A stretch of DNA of 64,000 nucleotides from the NCBI RefSeq assembly GCF_019320115.1, contig NC_089595.1:106895611-106959610 (forward strand), in the 5' to 3' direction. The position numbers and the translations under genes were made by a program. Of the stretch, positions 34,003 through 45,789 are shown one piece after another. The notes beneath the pieces were generated by a model. It saw only the letters and a list, made by a program, of their open reading frames with translations. It did no database searches and was not told the DNA's origin. How positions within the stretch are numbered: the first letter of the stretch is position 1; the number at the start of each line of letters is the position of its first letter. Source of the stretch: Miscanthus floridulus (Eukaryota > Streptophyta > Magnoliopsida > Poales > Poaceae).

Positions 34003-34465
34003 TGCTGCTCGCCGGCGACTCTCCTCCTGATTCAGCTAGCGCGGCAGCGTGCGTCTCGTTCTCGTTACCGCCGCCGCAGCGCGCGGTTGGTTTTTGGCTT
34101 GGGAAAATTGGTTGCCTAACGTCCAAAGACGGCGATCTCCGCGAATCACCACGGAAACTTTGGCGCTTAGCATTGTCACGGCCTCCGTCGCGCACGTGTT
34201 ATCACGGATGCTGGCCGCGACCCCACCACCAAGTGGAGCGCCCGTAGGTTGTGCCCACATCCTCACCGGATAGGACTTATAAAAGCACGTGTCAGATCGT
34301 GGGCTCCTAGAACCGCTGTACCAGTACTAGCAGTTCCACGGGCTTGAAGCACGCGTCCTTGCCGAGTTGAAGAAGCACACGTCCAGCAGCAGGTTCCGGC
34401 TGCTAGAAGCAGCGCATTGCCTTCGCCACCGCAGGACCATGGCCATGTCGACGGCTTGGACAGAT

Positions 34466-34908
34466 CGACGAGACACCGAGGACGACACAGCTATCGATGG
34501 TGGAGCCGAAGTCGGCCTTCCACTTTAGGAGCACGGCATCGTCAGTGCTAGCTCGATGTGGAGGCGCCGATGCTGAGCGGAGCATCTCGGAGACGTCCGC
34601 GACGAGTGCAGACAGTGGCTCGAAGTGCCAGGAGACGCGGCGGGGGACAGGATCTGGCCGAGCACGTGGCGATGCCACCGACCAGGACGCGCGCGATATG
34701 CACGAACGCGCTGCGTCCGCAGCTAGCGCCTGGTGTGGCGGGGAGACCGGTACAGCGAAGGAGGAGGAGGGCGGCGGGTCGTCGGGAAGACGCAGTCGAC
34801 GCGGACGAAGACGGAGTCAACAAGCAGCACGACCGAATGGAAGCGGCGCGAGACGAGGGCGTAGCTACCGAGCGCATTGATGTCGCCGATGCGGTTGAGG
34901 ACATCCCG
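34466..34908 (-). pseudogene. F-box protein pseudogene (AUF1/AUF2-like)
   Basis: Reading down the minus strand, pieces of one protein appear in three frames. From 34908 comes an F-box start (RDVLNRIGDINALGSYALVS, then RRFHSVVLLVDSVFVRVDCV). Next is FVHIARVLVGGI in another frame. Then RVSWHFEPLSALVADVSEML and LLKWKADFGSTIDSCVVLG follow in a third. The order and content resemble plant F-box proteins of the AUF group, which act in SCF ubiquitin ligases. At least two frameshifts and missing ends make it non-functional. The plus-strand frames here are shadows. Confidence 0.7.
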
Positions 34909-35129
34909 TTGCAGGGCCCTCCTCCTCCATCCCACGCAGGTTACAGGCACACAGATCGGGATCGGGGAGAGGCGTCGGCGCAGGGCAGGACCGGGCGGGG
35001 CGAGAGCCGGGACGACAAGGACGTGCGCAAGCACGGGGCGCTATGGCACGTGGTGGCGGTGGTGCCGCAGGAGTCGTTCCTGTTTGTGGCGAGCGTCTAC
35101 GAGAACAACCCGTAAGGACGTGACGGCGT

Positions 35130-35615
35130 AACAGAGGCTACTTTTAGTTCCGTCACTTCTGTCACTTTATTTGAACTAAATGCTATTTTCTGTTCATGGT
35201 TTAATCTTTTGATGGTATTTTATAAAGACGTAAACTTTCGATGGTATTTTATGGATATCGTGATCGTTCGATGCTAAAAAAATTCCCTTTTGGCCTAGAC
35301 CGGTTCGAGGGGATCGGTCCGGGGGAATGGGCGAGGCGTCGTTGCCTGGAAGGCAGCTGGAAACGAGAAAATGCGCAGAGGAAAAACGAGGGGAGCGGAG
35401 CTGCGGAGGAAGGGAGACGGTTATTTATAGCCGTCGGACTCGGAACGAGCGCCGCGGCGCGAGGGAAAGGAAGAAGAGGTGGCGCGGGCGAGAGGGTCCG
35501 ATCCGTTCCGGAGCCGGGAATACGTGGACAGATGGCGCGGGTGGATATGAGCGGGACGGAGACACGTCGGCGCGTCGTCGTCGGCTGAGTCAAACCGGCC
35601 GTGCCGCGAGGATAA
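35130..35615. other. Intergenic stretch, no supported gene
   Basis: The AT-rich part at 35140-35280 has a TCGATGGTATTTTAT repeat. The GC-rich part at 35300-35600 has a TATTTATAG at about 35424 but no identifiable coding exon. Confidence 0.35.
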
Positions 35616-35619
35616 ATAA

Positions 35620-35898
35620 GGGTATGTTTGGTTCCAAATAAGTCACCTACTTATAAGTTAAAAAGTGAAATAAGTGACTTATTTTGCCAAACACCACCAA
35701 CTATAAGTCACCCCTGCTTATAAGTTTTAAGTTGGTTCACCCCTGCTTAAAACTTATAAGTCACACTTTTTCACGTAGGGCCCACACCTTTAATGAGCTT
35801 ATAAGTCATCTACAACCAAACAGGCATGACTTATAAGTCACTGGTTTTTAGTCACCTGACTTAATAAGTCACCTGACTTATGGAAACCAAATAAGCCC
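35620..35898. mobile_element. Tourist-like MITE, 279 bp, TAA duplication
   Basis: Starts GGGTATGTTTGGTTCCA and ends TGGAAACCAAATAAGCCC, with TAA on both sides (35617-35619 and 35899-35901). Repeated ACTTATAAGTCA words fill the interior and allow extensive self-pairing. Confidence 0.88.
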
Positions 35899-35999
35899 TA
35901 AACTATGATGCTGAGGTCCATGTTTTTCGGGGGGCAATTTCATTTCATTTGTTCGCCGGCTTTTTGGTGCTTGCCGAGTTGGACCGGGGTCTTGTTTCC

Positions 36000-36255
36000 T
36001 CTCCTAATATTTACTTCATATTTCATTGAATAATGGGACACATACATGGAGTATTAAATATAGACTAAAAAATAATTAATTGTACTGTTTACGATTAATT
36101 TGCGAGACGAATCTTTTAAGCCTAATTAATCCATAATTTGACAATGTGGTGTTACACTAACACATGTGCTAACGACGGATTAATTATGTTTAATAAATTC
36201 GTCTCGTTGATAGATTTTATAATTTATTTTTTTATTAGTATCAAACGCACCCTAC
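36000..36255. mobile_element. Diverged MITE with paired internal segments
   Basis: GCGAGACGAATCTTTTAAGC and TGGAGTATTAAATATAGAC are shared with the other MITEs here. AATAAATTCGTCTCGTTGATAG near the right end pairs inversely with the left interior. The ends are poorly preserved. Confidence 0.55.
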
Positions 36256-36299
36256 AACGTTATGATATGACACCTCGAGACTTTACACCTATCTAAGAG

Positions 36300-38520
36300 G
36301 CCTGCATAATGAAGCGAGTAGCGATTGGAACGCGGTATTGTATTGTGCTTTTGCAGTCACAAGCCGATCGTGCTGTGACTGAACGACCGGTGAGTGATGC
36401 TGAGTCCCCGTTATCCTGGAACAGAGGGAACCCGGTTACATTGGACGGCCAGCTTTCACAGCGATCGGGAGCAGATCATGCAGGGGGTCTGTCTGCATCA
36501 GAGCAATTCGTTCATTCATCCGGAATAAGTTTTTTCCGAGAAGTGGACAAAAGCAAACTTCTGAAAGAAATGCAGACGGAAGTTCTGAAAGAAAGCAAGC
36601 TGAGGTTTTGATTGCTCAACGATAGCAGTTTGAAGCAGCCCCGGGAGCTGTTGTCTGTTGAGTGCCGATCAGCCGCACGCCGCACGCCGCACGCGGTACG
36701 TAATATTCTTGTGATGCGCGTGCGTGCGTGGGCGCATGGCCGCGACGCATAGTGCGCGCTGACGCGGTTGTCCGATCGGGTGGGAGGAGGCGCGGGCGTC
36801 GCCGCCCCGGGGCCCCGCGCACCGTCCCTGTCGTCCGCTACGGCCGCACCTGGGTCCCGGCGCGGCCGCTCGGTGCCGGCCCGCCCCCGCGCTCGTTGGT
36901 GGTGCTGTTGTTGGTGGCTGCTTCCGCTTGGCACCGGCACGGGTGCGCGCCGGGCGGTGATCCATCAGACGACCATCGCTTGAGCCTGACGCGAACCACC
37001 GGCCGGCCATGACGGATACCTTTCGCTCCGCTCTGTTTCTTCTTTGGAGTAACCTTTCTGTGCGCGCCGTCGTGCTTTTCGTGTCGAGCGTCTCGGTCGG
37101 CGTCAGAGATCACCCAAAACACCCACCGAATCGTGGGAATCCTCTTTCAGGCCTTCTGCCTGCAGCTGCAGGGGATCGTGACCGAGAAGGAAGGCATCCA
37201 GTTGTCATCCATTCAGGTGTGTGTATTACTGTAGACGGGCTACAGTCTGGAATTGTTTCTTCTTTTGGAGTGATGGATCGGACATGTCAAAAATGACGTG
37301 CGGTGGAGGCGGCTTGGAGTCAAGGATTTTCTACCAGGTTTCGACCAAGTCCTTTCGCGCGTTTAGAAGTAGGCCCGGTCGCCGCGCAACCCCGGGCCCA
37401 TTGTGTCGATGACGCTATTAACGAGTATAACCTGGTGTTGTTAGATCACCTCCAAACTCTGGACTCTGATTCATGAGATCTTGCCAGCTCCTACAGACCT
37501 ACACCATACATCTTAAACGGAAGCGTAATCCAAATTAGCACGATCAGAATGCCCGAGCATATCCGGACCGGGCGCAGAAATGGCCAAATGGGGAAACTCG
37601 TGATCCACGAGATCCTGCATCGTGTGTTGTCGCAGGTCACACAGCTCACGGCAGCAGAGCGTACGTTTCCTGCGCCGACGACCAAAACAAACTAGAGATC
37701 CAATCGGGAGACGTCTCCGGGACGGGAAAACGGTCGACCAGACACGCATGCACAGCTTGAATTTGCTACGATCAACACCGGCCTCCATTCAGATCCCTTC
37801 CAGCGATTTTCTTCGGTTTCCAGAGAGCCCGACACGGACGTGGCCTGCGCACAGCCTCCTGTGCCGTTGCTGTTCCATGATGGAGGTCGCGTCGAGGAGC
37901 CACGTCCATGGCTCGTGATGAGGTTCGTAGCGACAGGCCGTCTCGTACGTTTAGGGCCCTGTTTGTTGGATTTTCGCTGACCATGCAGTGTGGTACACGA
38001 GCTGCGGTATGTGCAATTAGACTACCTGTTTCAATATCGTGGTAGATGGGTGTTGTGTATCGTGAGAACCGTGGACGTTGCAGGACATTTTGTGGTATTT
38101 TCAACCATTTTTCATGGTCAACCATCAGAAATCTGATTTTAAACATATCCAAACATGGTCATAAACATTGCCTCTGGGTGCATGTGGAGTGCTATGAATC
38201 GACTCTACATCTCGATATTTATGTCCTTATGGATGCATTGGTCATGACTAACCTCGACGGACTCTCGCTCAAAAATGAACATACAGTGTGTTCATAAAAA
38301 GATCATTGGGATTCTTAACCTGACTCGATCCTTGAGTGGCATAGGAAAGGCATCTCCTCCAACAAAGACGCTCGACTTTCTTATGCATGCTGCATTCACC
38401 TCCCTCTCAAAACATGCCCACACAGTACGTAGTTTCCGTGGAACTTCTCCAACACTTGTACCTGCCGTAGCTACCCTCGTAAGGCGCTAAGGTCATGCCT
38501 TCCTGACTCAATGTTGTCCA
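36300..38520. other. Long stretch without a supported gene
   Basis: A 100-residue open frame at 36309-36611 (+) has no recognisable domain. The 36680-37010 GC island gives long frames on both strands without conserved motifs. It could be a CpG-rich promoter whose gene has been lost. Confidence 0.35.
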
Positions 38521-38527
38521 ATAACTA

Positions 38528-38762
38528 AGGCCCAGTTTAGTTGTCGAAAATTTTGGCAAAACGACACTGTAGCATTTTTGTTGTTATTTGGTAATTAGTG
38601 TCCAATCATAGTTTAATTAGGCTTAAAAGATTCGTCTCGTGGATTTCGTCTAAACTGTGTAATTAGTTTTATTTTTTATTTATATTTAATGCTTCATGCA
38701 TGTGTCCAAAGATTCGATGTGACAGGAAATCTTGAAAATTTTGACGTCTTAGAGGAGCCTCT
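38528..38762. mobile_element. MITE of the GGCCTTGTTTAG family
   Basis: Starts AAGGCCCAGTTTAGTTGTCG and shares AAAAGATTCGTCTCGTGG and TTTAATGCTTCATGCATG with 27081-27326. The right terminus is degraded. Confidence 0.7.
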
Positions 38763-38769
38763 AAGTCAT

Positions 38770-39650
38770 ACTATTCTGCCTGGTCATATATGCCCTCACC
38801 GTGCATCGAGACGCGCGACCATATCTCATCGGCATCAAGAGCCAAGCCACACGACAAAACCTATGCAACATCACATCACGTGCTCCATGGCATAATAGTA
38901 GAATATAAATAGCATGTGTAAGCAAGTAAAGCATGCTAAACCTATCATTGAGTATGCCAGGGCAATAGGTTAATAGGTTATGACAAGGCAAAGGATCAAA
39001 CAATGCCAACCTATCGCAAGATATAATAGGATTATAGCACCGATACATCTAGTTGTATGCTTGATAGGGTTCTATGAGTGGATGGGTATGAAAACCCTCA
39101 TTGTTAGGGAGGTCGTCACCCTGGTTCTCTGTGTACTTAGGGTCCGCTAGGGCCTCCTCTTAGAAATCCTCTAATGCTGAAGGCACGGAAAACAAGATCA
39201 AGCAAGTAAACAACCATAGATATCACATAAAATCGAATCCCAACAAAAATATAAGTTCAAAGTGCTTATATACGTAATTCTATTACGAACAGTTCATTTT
39301 TAGGAAAAGTTTGATAACTAGCTATGATTTTTTTAAAGATGGGCACTCATTTTCCTACTTCCAAAAAATACATAACATTTTTAATATTCTAGAAAATTCT
39401 TGAGATGACAAGTGGTAGAATATGGTGGCGCCTTGTGGACATAGGGAGCGAGAGGCTGACAAGTGGCTCTAGAGGCAACGGTTGTTAGGATCTATATCCT
39501 TCGTTGTATACCTCTTCTTCACCATTTCGGTGCTTTTTCTTAACTATTGACAGTTGTAGAAGACATCATTGTGTAGGAGACACTTGCAAACAACATCATT
39601 TCCAGGGAGGCACTCACAAGTCGATGTCACCATGCAAGTTTATCTTCGGC
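38770..39650. other. AT-rich spacer before the gypsy block
   Basis: I see no gene or clear repeat structure. It is the left flank of the Tat element insertion, with GAGCC at 39651-39655. Confidence 0.4.
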
Positions 39651-39655
39651 GAGCC

Positions 39656-40050
39656 TGTCGATGTTTGACCACCGATAGCCTGCCACGGGGGTACTCGGGG
39701 CAGTATGTTCGGGCTTCGGCGTATGCAGAACTCGACGGTTAACGCAAGAGACAGTCAATTTATCCTGGTTCGGATCCTCGATCTTTGATCGAGTAATAGC
39801 CCTACGTCCAGACGGCGTTAGCCTTTGTCTTGGATTGATTATAAAGTGTTGTGTTGTTAAAAATCCTCCCGTCCCTAGGAATCCTGCCCTCCTTTATATA
39901 CTCAAGAGGTCAGAATCCTAGTCGGTTTACAATGAGAGTTCCTAGTAGGATTACAGAATAATACTACTACTAAGGTTACAGGGGAAGAATCCTAGTTAGA
40001 CTAGATCTTCTCCCTTCCTTGCGGGGTATCCCATGGGTCCCGCACCGACA
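39656..40050 (-). repeat. Tat element 3' LTR (element orientation)
   Basis: A 395-bp TG...CA repeat containing CTTTATATACTC (a TATA-like word). On the + strand it is followed at 40051 by AGCCCCCGAGC, the minus-strand polypurine tract GCTCGGGGGCT. Confidence 0.92.
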
Positions 40051-40620
40051 AGCCCCCGAGCACTTCATGGTTGAGTTCTGAAAGCCTCGTCTTGTTCCTT
40101 CAAGTTTTGTCGAGCAGGAACAAGCGTCGTCCGAGTGCTTTCTTGAGCGAAACCGTGCAGCGCTTCGTGAGATCTTCGCGTGGTGTGTACCTTTTTGAAG
40201 AAAAAAGTACTCCCATTTGGGTGTAGCCCCCGAGCCCCTTGCTGTTTGGCACAAGGAGCTGGAGGGTCTTTTCTTGAAATCGCCCTGATTCTTCGTCGAA
40301 GGGCTCCTGAGCATATACCCGGGTTCTTTATCGAAAAGAGCTCGGATATAGCTATGTCCGGGTTCTTTTTGTCGTGTGGCCTTGAAGTGGTCTGTGTTGA
40401 AGAAGTCTTCTGAGTGATGTGCGCTTTTTTGAAGGAAAAAGTGCACTCACTGAGTGTAGCCCCCGAGCCTCTTGCTATTTGGAATAAAAAGTTGGAGGAT
40501 CTTGAATCTTATGTCGTTTGAAAAACTATTGTCTTGAGGAAGTCTTTTGAGTGATGTGCGCTTTTTTGAATAAAAAAGTACACTCACTGAGTGTAGCCCC
40601 CGAGCCTCTTGCTGGGTTCT
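40051..40620 (-). repeat. Repeated polypurine-tract-like motifs in the 3' region
   Basis: The + strand motif (A/G)TAGCCCCCGAGC appears at about 40226, 40459 and 40597 besides the true tract at 40051. Each is embedded in a ~135-230 bp unit containing GTGATGTGCGCTTTTTTGAA and CTCTTGCT-TTTGG. Related copies lie at 45550 and 45685. Confidence 0.75.
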
Positions 40621-41821
40621 TTTATCAAAAAGAACTTGGATACAGGTTCTTGGCATGTTCTCTGGTGGTCTGCTGTTGTCAGATGTAGTTGTATGGTGGT
40701 GGTTGATAGTAAATACTATTTGTTCACGAGTTGTACAGTATTGGTATATTCTTCCGAATATGCTCGTTCCCGAGTACAGCTCCTTTACGCCTGACTCCTC
40801 TTTCATTGAATTATGTCTTTTCACTGTGTCCTTTGTTAGGTTATTTCCGTTGGTGCTCCCGGTCCATGTGCACCGCTTCTTTGGCCTATAAATATCCTCC
40901 TTGTTTGCTGTTTTGATTCATCGAGCATTCTGTTGCGTGGTCTGAAATCGTAGTCATGAATATAGTAGTTTGTGAAGTAGAGCAGCCTCCGAGCGTGTTT
41001 TGTCGTTCTTGTGTATCTTGCCGTAGCTGGAGGGAGTCTTGTGATAGGGATTAGAGGTAGGCTAATCCCGCAGCAGCATTATACTTGGAAGTACGTGGCG
41101 GTAGTTGGAGGGAGTCTTGTGATGTGGGATGCGATCCTTCATCTGGCAGTTCTAGGTTGATCCTCATCGCCTGCCCTGAGACTGTTCGGTGCAGATCAAC
41201 ACCATATCTAGCATCACATCAGACTTGGGTAGACAGATGCCTGCCGGCCTTCTCTGCTCCATGTTGTCCCGTCGTGCTGCTGATTTCCGCCTTAGATGCG
41301 CTGCGTCCGTCCTTTGAAGAAAACAGTGTAGCCGAGTGCGGTTTGTTCTACCGAGTAGCAATTTGGAACACGTAGTCGTTCCAGAGCCTAACCGTGTCCG
41401 GGTTCCTCTTTGCTACTTTGCTTGTCGTAGTACCAAGTTCGTTGGGTCTTGTAAAATATGTAATCTTCTATTTTTTGAAACCATTTATAATGGAAAGAAT
41501 CTTATCTTCTGAGTTGTTATTCTTTATTCTCCTGATGCCTCGGTTATTGATGAGATTTCTGAGTTCTTTCTGTAAGGACCGGGTTGTTGCGCTCCTTGTG
41601 AGGTAACCCTTCTTTGCTTTATTGTTGATGAGTTCTTTTTATAGTAATATGATAACTCTACCGTGGTGCTGGATGGATAAGTCTAAAATCTGCCCATTGA
41701 ACTGTACCGTTGTGTGGATTTGAGCCGTCCATTATTTTAGCTGCGTCGGTAAATGGACCGTTGCGTCCTCATACTGTGTTAAAACAGGCCTGGTGGGCCA
41801 TGTTTTTACTGGTGTAAAATC

Positions 41822-41829
41822 TATTTAAA
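41822..41829 (+). promoter_or_regulatory. TATA-like box of the antisense gene
   Basis: TATTTAAA, about 150 bases before the ATG at 41975. It is followed by a CT-rich and then CCG-rich leader as in ordinary plant genes. Confidence 0.55.
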
Positions 41830-41974
41830 GGCCTTTCTCCTCTTTTTCTTTGGTACCTTACCTTTGCCTTGAAACCCTAGCCTTCAAAACTCCACCGTCG
41901 CCATTGCCGCCGTCATCTGAGCGCCGCCGTCTGAGCCTTCTCTATTCTTAGTGCCCCATTGCTTTTGCTAGTAT

Positions 41975-44900
41975 ATGGGTAGGAAGAAGTCGGCGAGTAA
42001 GCCCTAGGTGACCTTTGTCGACGAAGAAGCATCGCTCTCCATTATTGAAAATCAAGAATTCATGGCGATGAGGGCTGCTCAGAAGATCTGGCTAGCTCCA
42101 ACAACAACTGAAGATCAGCTTCACGAGCTCGTGAGTGATGGTCTGCTCTAGAGCAAGGAGTTTGCTGATTGGAGAGCCCCAGGCGAGCATCGGGTCCCTG
42201 CTCTAAGTCCTAGTGAGATTATTCTTTTCGTCTCCTTTATCCGTGCTGGTCTATGCCTTTCTGCTTCTACCTTTCTTCACCGATTTCTCAACTATTTTGG
42301 GATTAGCCTGAACCATCTTGCTCCCAATGCTATCCTTCATCTTTCCATTTTCGTTCATCTTTGTGAAACTTTCCTTGGAATTCCTCCTTCTCTTTCTCTC
42401 TTTCGTTACTTCTTTCGCCTGAAGCCCCAACCCTGCCGCGATGACACCAATGTTCTTGGTGGCTACAGGATTCAGTTTCGCCAGGGTCTTAAGAGCAAAT
42501 TGTTTGACTATGACCTAGTTGATTATGTGAGGGATTGGCGTGCTGACTGGTTTTATGCCGCCAACTTGATTCCTCCTCTTTCCGTTCATTCTGGGTCTGG
42601 TCCCTTGGTTAATGACTGATGGGAAAAGAATCCTATGATGGCGGCTGAGCTCCAGACGATCAAGCCTTTTCTTGAGAGGATTTGCACTCTGAAATAGCAA
42701 GGCTTGACCGGCTTTGGGATTATTTCTAGTTTTCTTTGCCGCCGAGTTCAACCTTTGAAGGAGCGAGAACATTACGGTTTCGAGTACTCTGGGTGGAGGA
42801 CCCTTCTCGTATGGTCCCTGCCCTTGAGTTGACTAATGAGGAGGTGCTCGAGCGTCTTCAGAAGATGATGAAAGGAGTAAGCGTCGTCCCGCTTGCTGTC
42901 CTTGAGTACAGTGCTAACAACCCTCCCCCTGCTGTGAGTTGTTCTTTTCTTATGCGGGTACTTTTTGAATGTCTTTTGTCGTATCCACTTTTTGCTTAAT
43001 CTTCCTTGTCTTGTTGTTTTACTCTTTTATAGGAATTGGGGCGTAATTTTGCTGATCCAATTCCCCTTGATGATTTCCCTGCAAATGTGGAGACTGGGGG
43101 TAGTCTTGCTAGGGCGTCCTTGACCAGTAAGTTTCAAATTACCACAATATTTCCTGGTGTTTCTTCTGCAAACCTTGATGTATATGTAGAGTATGTTCCT
43201 CATCTAGTTCCTCGAGCTCCTCGTATTTTCGAAAAGAGGGGACGAGCGGATAGTTCTTCTTCTGCTCCGTCTGCTGCCAAGAAGTCTTGCCAGTCGAGTA
43301 CTCATCCAGGTACTCCAGTTGTAGCTAGCATGCTCTTAGGTGAGCATATTAATATGTTTTGTCCTTTTGTTGTTTGTTTTTATCTTTGATCGAGTACTTT
43401 TGTCCTTTTTCAGCTGGTGCTATGGTGGCCTTGGTCGAGAGTGAGGAAGAAGAGGATGATGATGACGCCCTCGTTACTCATCGGTGAGTTATTTTCTTGT
43501 TTTCCTGTTGTTGAACCCTTCTTTTTATTTTGACTTTGGTCTTGTTCTCTTGTAGTAAGCGGTCATCGGGTTCGAGTTCTTCTGGTGCTCCAGTACCGGC
43601 CGCGCCGCTCCTGTCATAGGGTGGTGGTGATGTTTTTGCCGCCGTGGTTCCCCCTGTGAGGTCTTCTTTTGGTTTTATGAAGAAGAAGATAGCTGAGTGA
43701 GTGAATTTTGGTTTTATTTCTTTGCTTCTATTCCCCTTTTTCTTATTCTTATTGTCGAGTTTCCTTGTCAACTTTTAGGCCTTCATCTTCTCTAAACCCT
43801 CAGTCGACTTCTTGTCAGCCCTCTGGTGCGCCCTTGTGTACTGAGTCTTAGGACTCAGAACGCATGGTCATCGAGGTGGCTATGAGGAGGACAGAGTACG
43901 TAGCCGTTGATTTGCTGATTCCTGAGGTGACCGTGGCCATGGTGGTGGGTTCATCTAAGGGATTGGCCGTGGCTTCCCAGGAGATTGCCTTGGTCGTGCC
44001 TTCTTTGCCTTGGCCGGCTTCTCCCTCTCCTCTTCTTGCTTCTGGCAGCCCGCCTTTGGCTAACGATGTGGTGCAGCAATTTGATGCCACTCATCGATTG
44101 TTGGAGCTGACTGCTGCCTGGGGAAACTTGGCGACCTTCGCGACTTCTTTCAGGGAAAAGCTCCAGGTAAGTTTTTTTGAAGTTCTTTCTTTGGATGTTC
44201 ATTTTTCTTCTATCCTTATGTCTTGTTTTTCTCTCTCTCTTTTTGCTCAGTCTTTTTCTCATGATCATACCAGCTTTTTTTCTCGTCTAAAAATGAGAAA
44301 AAGTTGTCTTCTGAGGTGAGTACCCTAAAGGCAGAGCTTGACCTCTGTCGAGCCGAGTTGGAGACCGAGCGTCATACGCATCAGAAGGAGGAGAAGGCTC
44401 TCCGTGCCTAGGTAGTTGAGGTAGAAAAGCAGAGGGATACAGCTGCCTAAGAGGCCTTGAAAAACATGGAGGCCATGAAGAAAGAGTGCCATGGTATCGC
44501 GAGTTCTTTTTCGTTTCCCTTTGTATTCAAATTTGTCTTTCTACTGACTTGTCTTTTGTTGCCTGGTCTAGCTCTCCGAGTTGAAAAGCAGAAGCTCTCG
44601 GAGGGTATCGAGGAGATGAAGACACTTGTTCGTACTAACCACAATAAGGCTAAGGAGGTAATTACTCGAGCTGAAGAAGAACTCGCTCTTGCTAGGTTGA
44701 TTAGGTGTGGAGCTGACAGGGATCTTGTGTAGGCCCAAAAAACCATTGAAGACTTGACTAGCAAGTTGGCAACAGCTACTGAGAACTGGAATGCTTTGTG
44801 AAAGTCTTTTTGGTCAGTAGCCGACCTTCTCCGGACTCCAGCAGATGATGGTCATTCTTGGGCTCAGTTTATTCCCCAAGTGCCGACCCGCTTCTAGGAG

Positions 44901-45116
44901 TTCATGAAGAGGTGTGCCCATCTGTGTACCAGGAATGTTCTTGCCTAGGTCTGGGTTCTTTCTCTAGAGTTTCCTTTGTCCAAGGTTGCTGATGAAGCCG
45001 AGAGTCAAGAGTATCTGGATGCTGTTGAGAAGTTGGAGCCTGAGGTCGATGATTTAGCCAGGAAGATTGTAGATAATCTTAACATTGATATTTCTTCTCC
45101 TGATGACAATGCTTGA
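41975..45116 (+). pseudogene. Antisense seven-exon Transposase_28-like gene inside the Tat element (broken)
   Basis: Exons: 41975-42933, 43033-43339, 43414-43483, 43556-43696, 43779-44166, 44274-44493, 44572-45116. All six introns are GT-AG. Phases agree if one missing base near 42790 is allowed, giving about 876 codons. The N-terminal half contains IILFVSFIRAGLCLSAS, LNHLAPNAILHLSIFVHLCE and FRYFFRLKPQP. This is the pattern of plant 'putative gypsy type transposon' proteins (Transposase_28, PF04195). An acidic run (ESEEEEDDDD) follows, then a long coiled coil from exon 6 (SEVSTLKAELDLCRAELETE) into exon 7. Twelve premature stops break it: nine TAG, two TGA, one TAA. AATAAA at 45147 follows the stop. 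The protein's role is unknown. Confidence 0.8.
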
Positions 45117-45225
45117 TGTAATCGACCTTTGTATTCCAGCTTCTGTAATAAAACACTATACTTGAAGACTGAATGGAGATTCTTTATTTTTTGTTGATGT
45201 CTTCTTTGTTTGTATTTCTTTGTCT

Positions 45226-45440
45226 CGTAAACAACCTAGCTTAGGTAAATCATTGTCTTGACAAACTTTCTTGATCTATCGAGTGCTTTTCTAGCTTTAG
45301 TTTGTGCCTTGTAAACAACTCGGTATATGTAGATTGATGTTTTGACAGACTTCCTTGATTTGTCGAGTGCTTGTCTAGCTTTCGTCTGTGACTTGTAAAC
45401 AACTCGGTATAGATCATTGTCTCGACAAACTTTATGTTCT
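45226..45440. repeat. About 2.5 tandem ~85-bp units after the antisense gene
   Basis: The recurring order is GTAAACAAC(T/C), then TTGACA(A/G)ACTT, then TCGAGTGCTT-TCTAGCTTT. Units begin near 45226, 45310 and 45392. Confidence 0.65.
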
Positions 45441-45539
45441 TGTTAGCACTGAAAAGACTTAGGACATCTCTAGCTTCTTCTTTTCGGCTTAAATCAGAGT
45501 GTGGTCAGCATCTGGTCCTATCTCTGGTTGCAAAAACAT

Positions 45540-45735
45540 CCTAGGATCGACAAGCCCCCGGGCACTTTCATGGTAGAGGTCTGGAAGCCTCGCCTTGTTC
45601 CTTCAGGTCCTGCCGAGTAGGAACAAGCGTCATCCGAGTGCTTTCTTGAGCGAAACCATTTAGCGCTTCTTGGGATCTTCTGAGTGTAGCCTCTGAGCCT
45701 CTTGCTATTTGGAATAAGGAGCTGGAGGGTCTTGT
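45540..45735. repeat. Second copy of the 3' polypurine-tract region
   Basis: GACAAGCCCCCGGGCACTTTCATGG onward parallels 40047-40280, including GGAACAAGCGTC-TCCGAGTGC and TTGAGCGAAACC. It even includes the last bases of an LTR (GGATCGACA). It may be a relic of recombination or template switching. Confidence 0.75.
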
Positions 45736-45789
45736 CTTAAAATTGCTCTAATTTATGCTCAGGCTTAGTTTCAGTCGTTTTATTTTTTG

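Noticed and set aside
34497..35115. Plus-strand frames of 127 and 185 residues
   Set aside because: Shadows of the minus-strand F-box pseudogene and GC-rich DNA.
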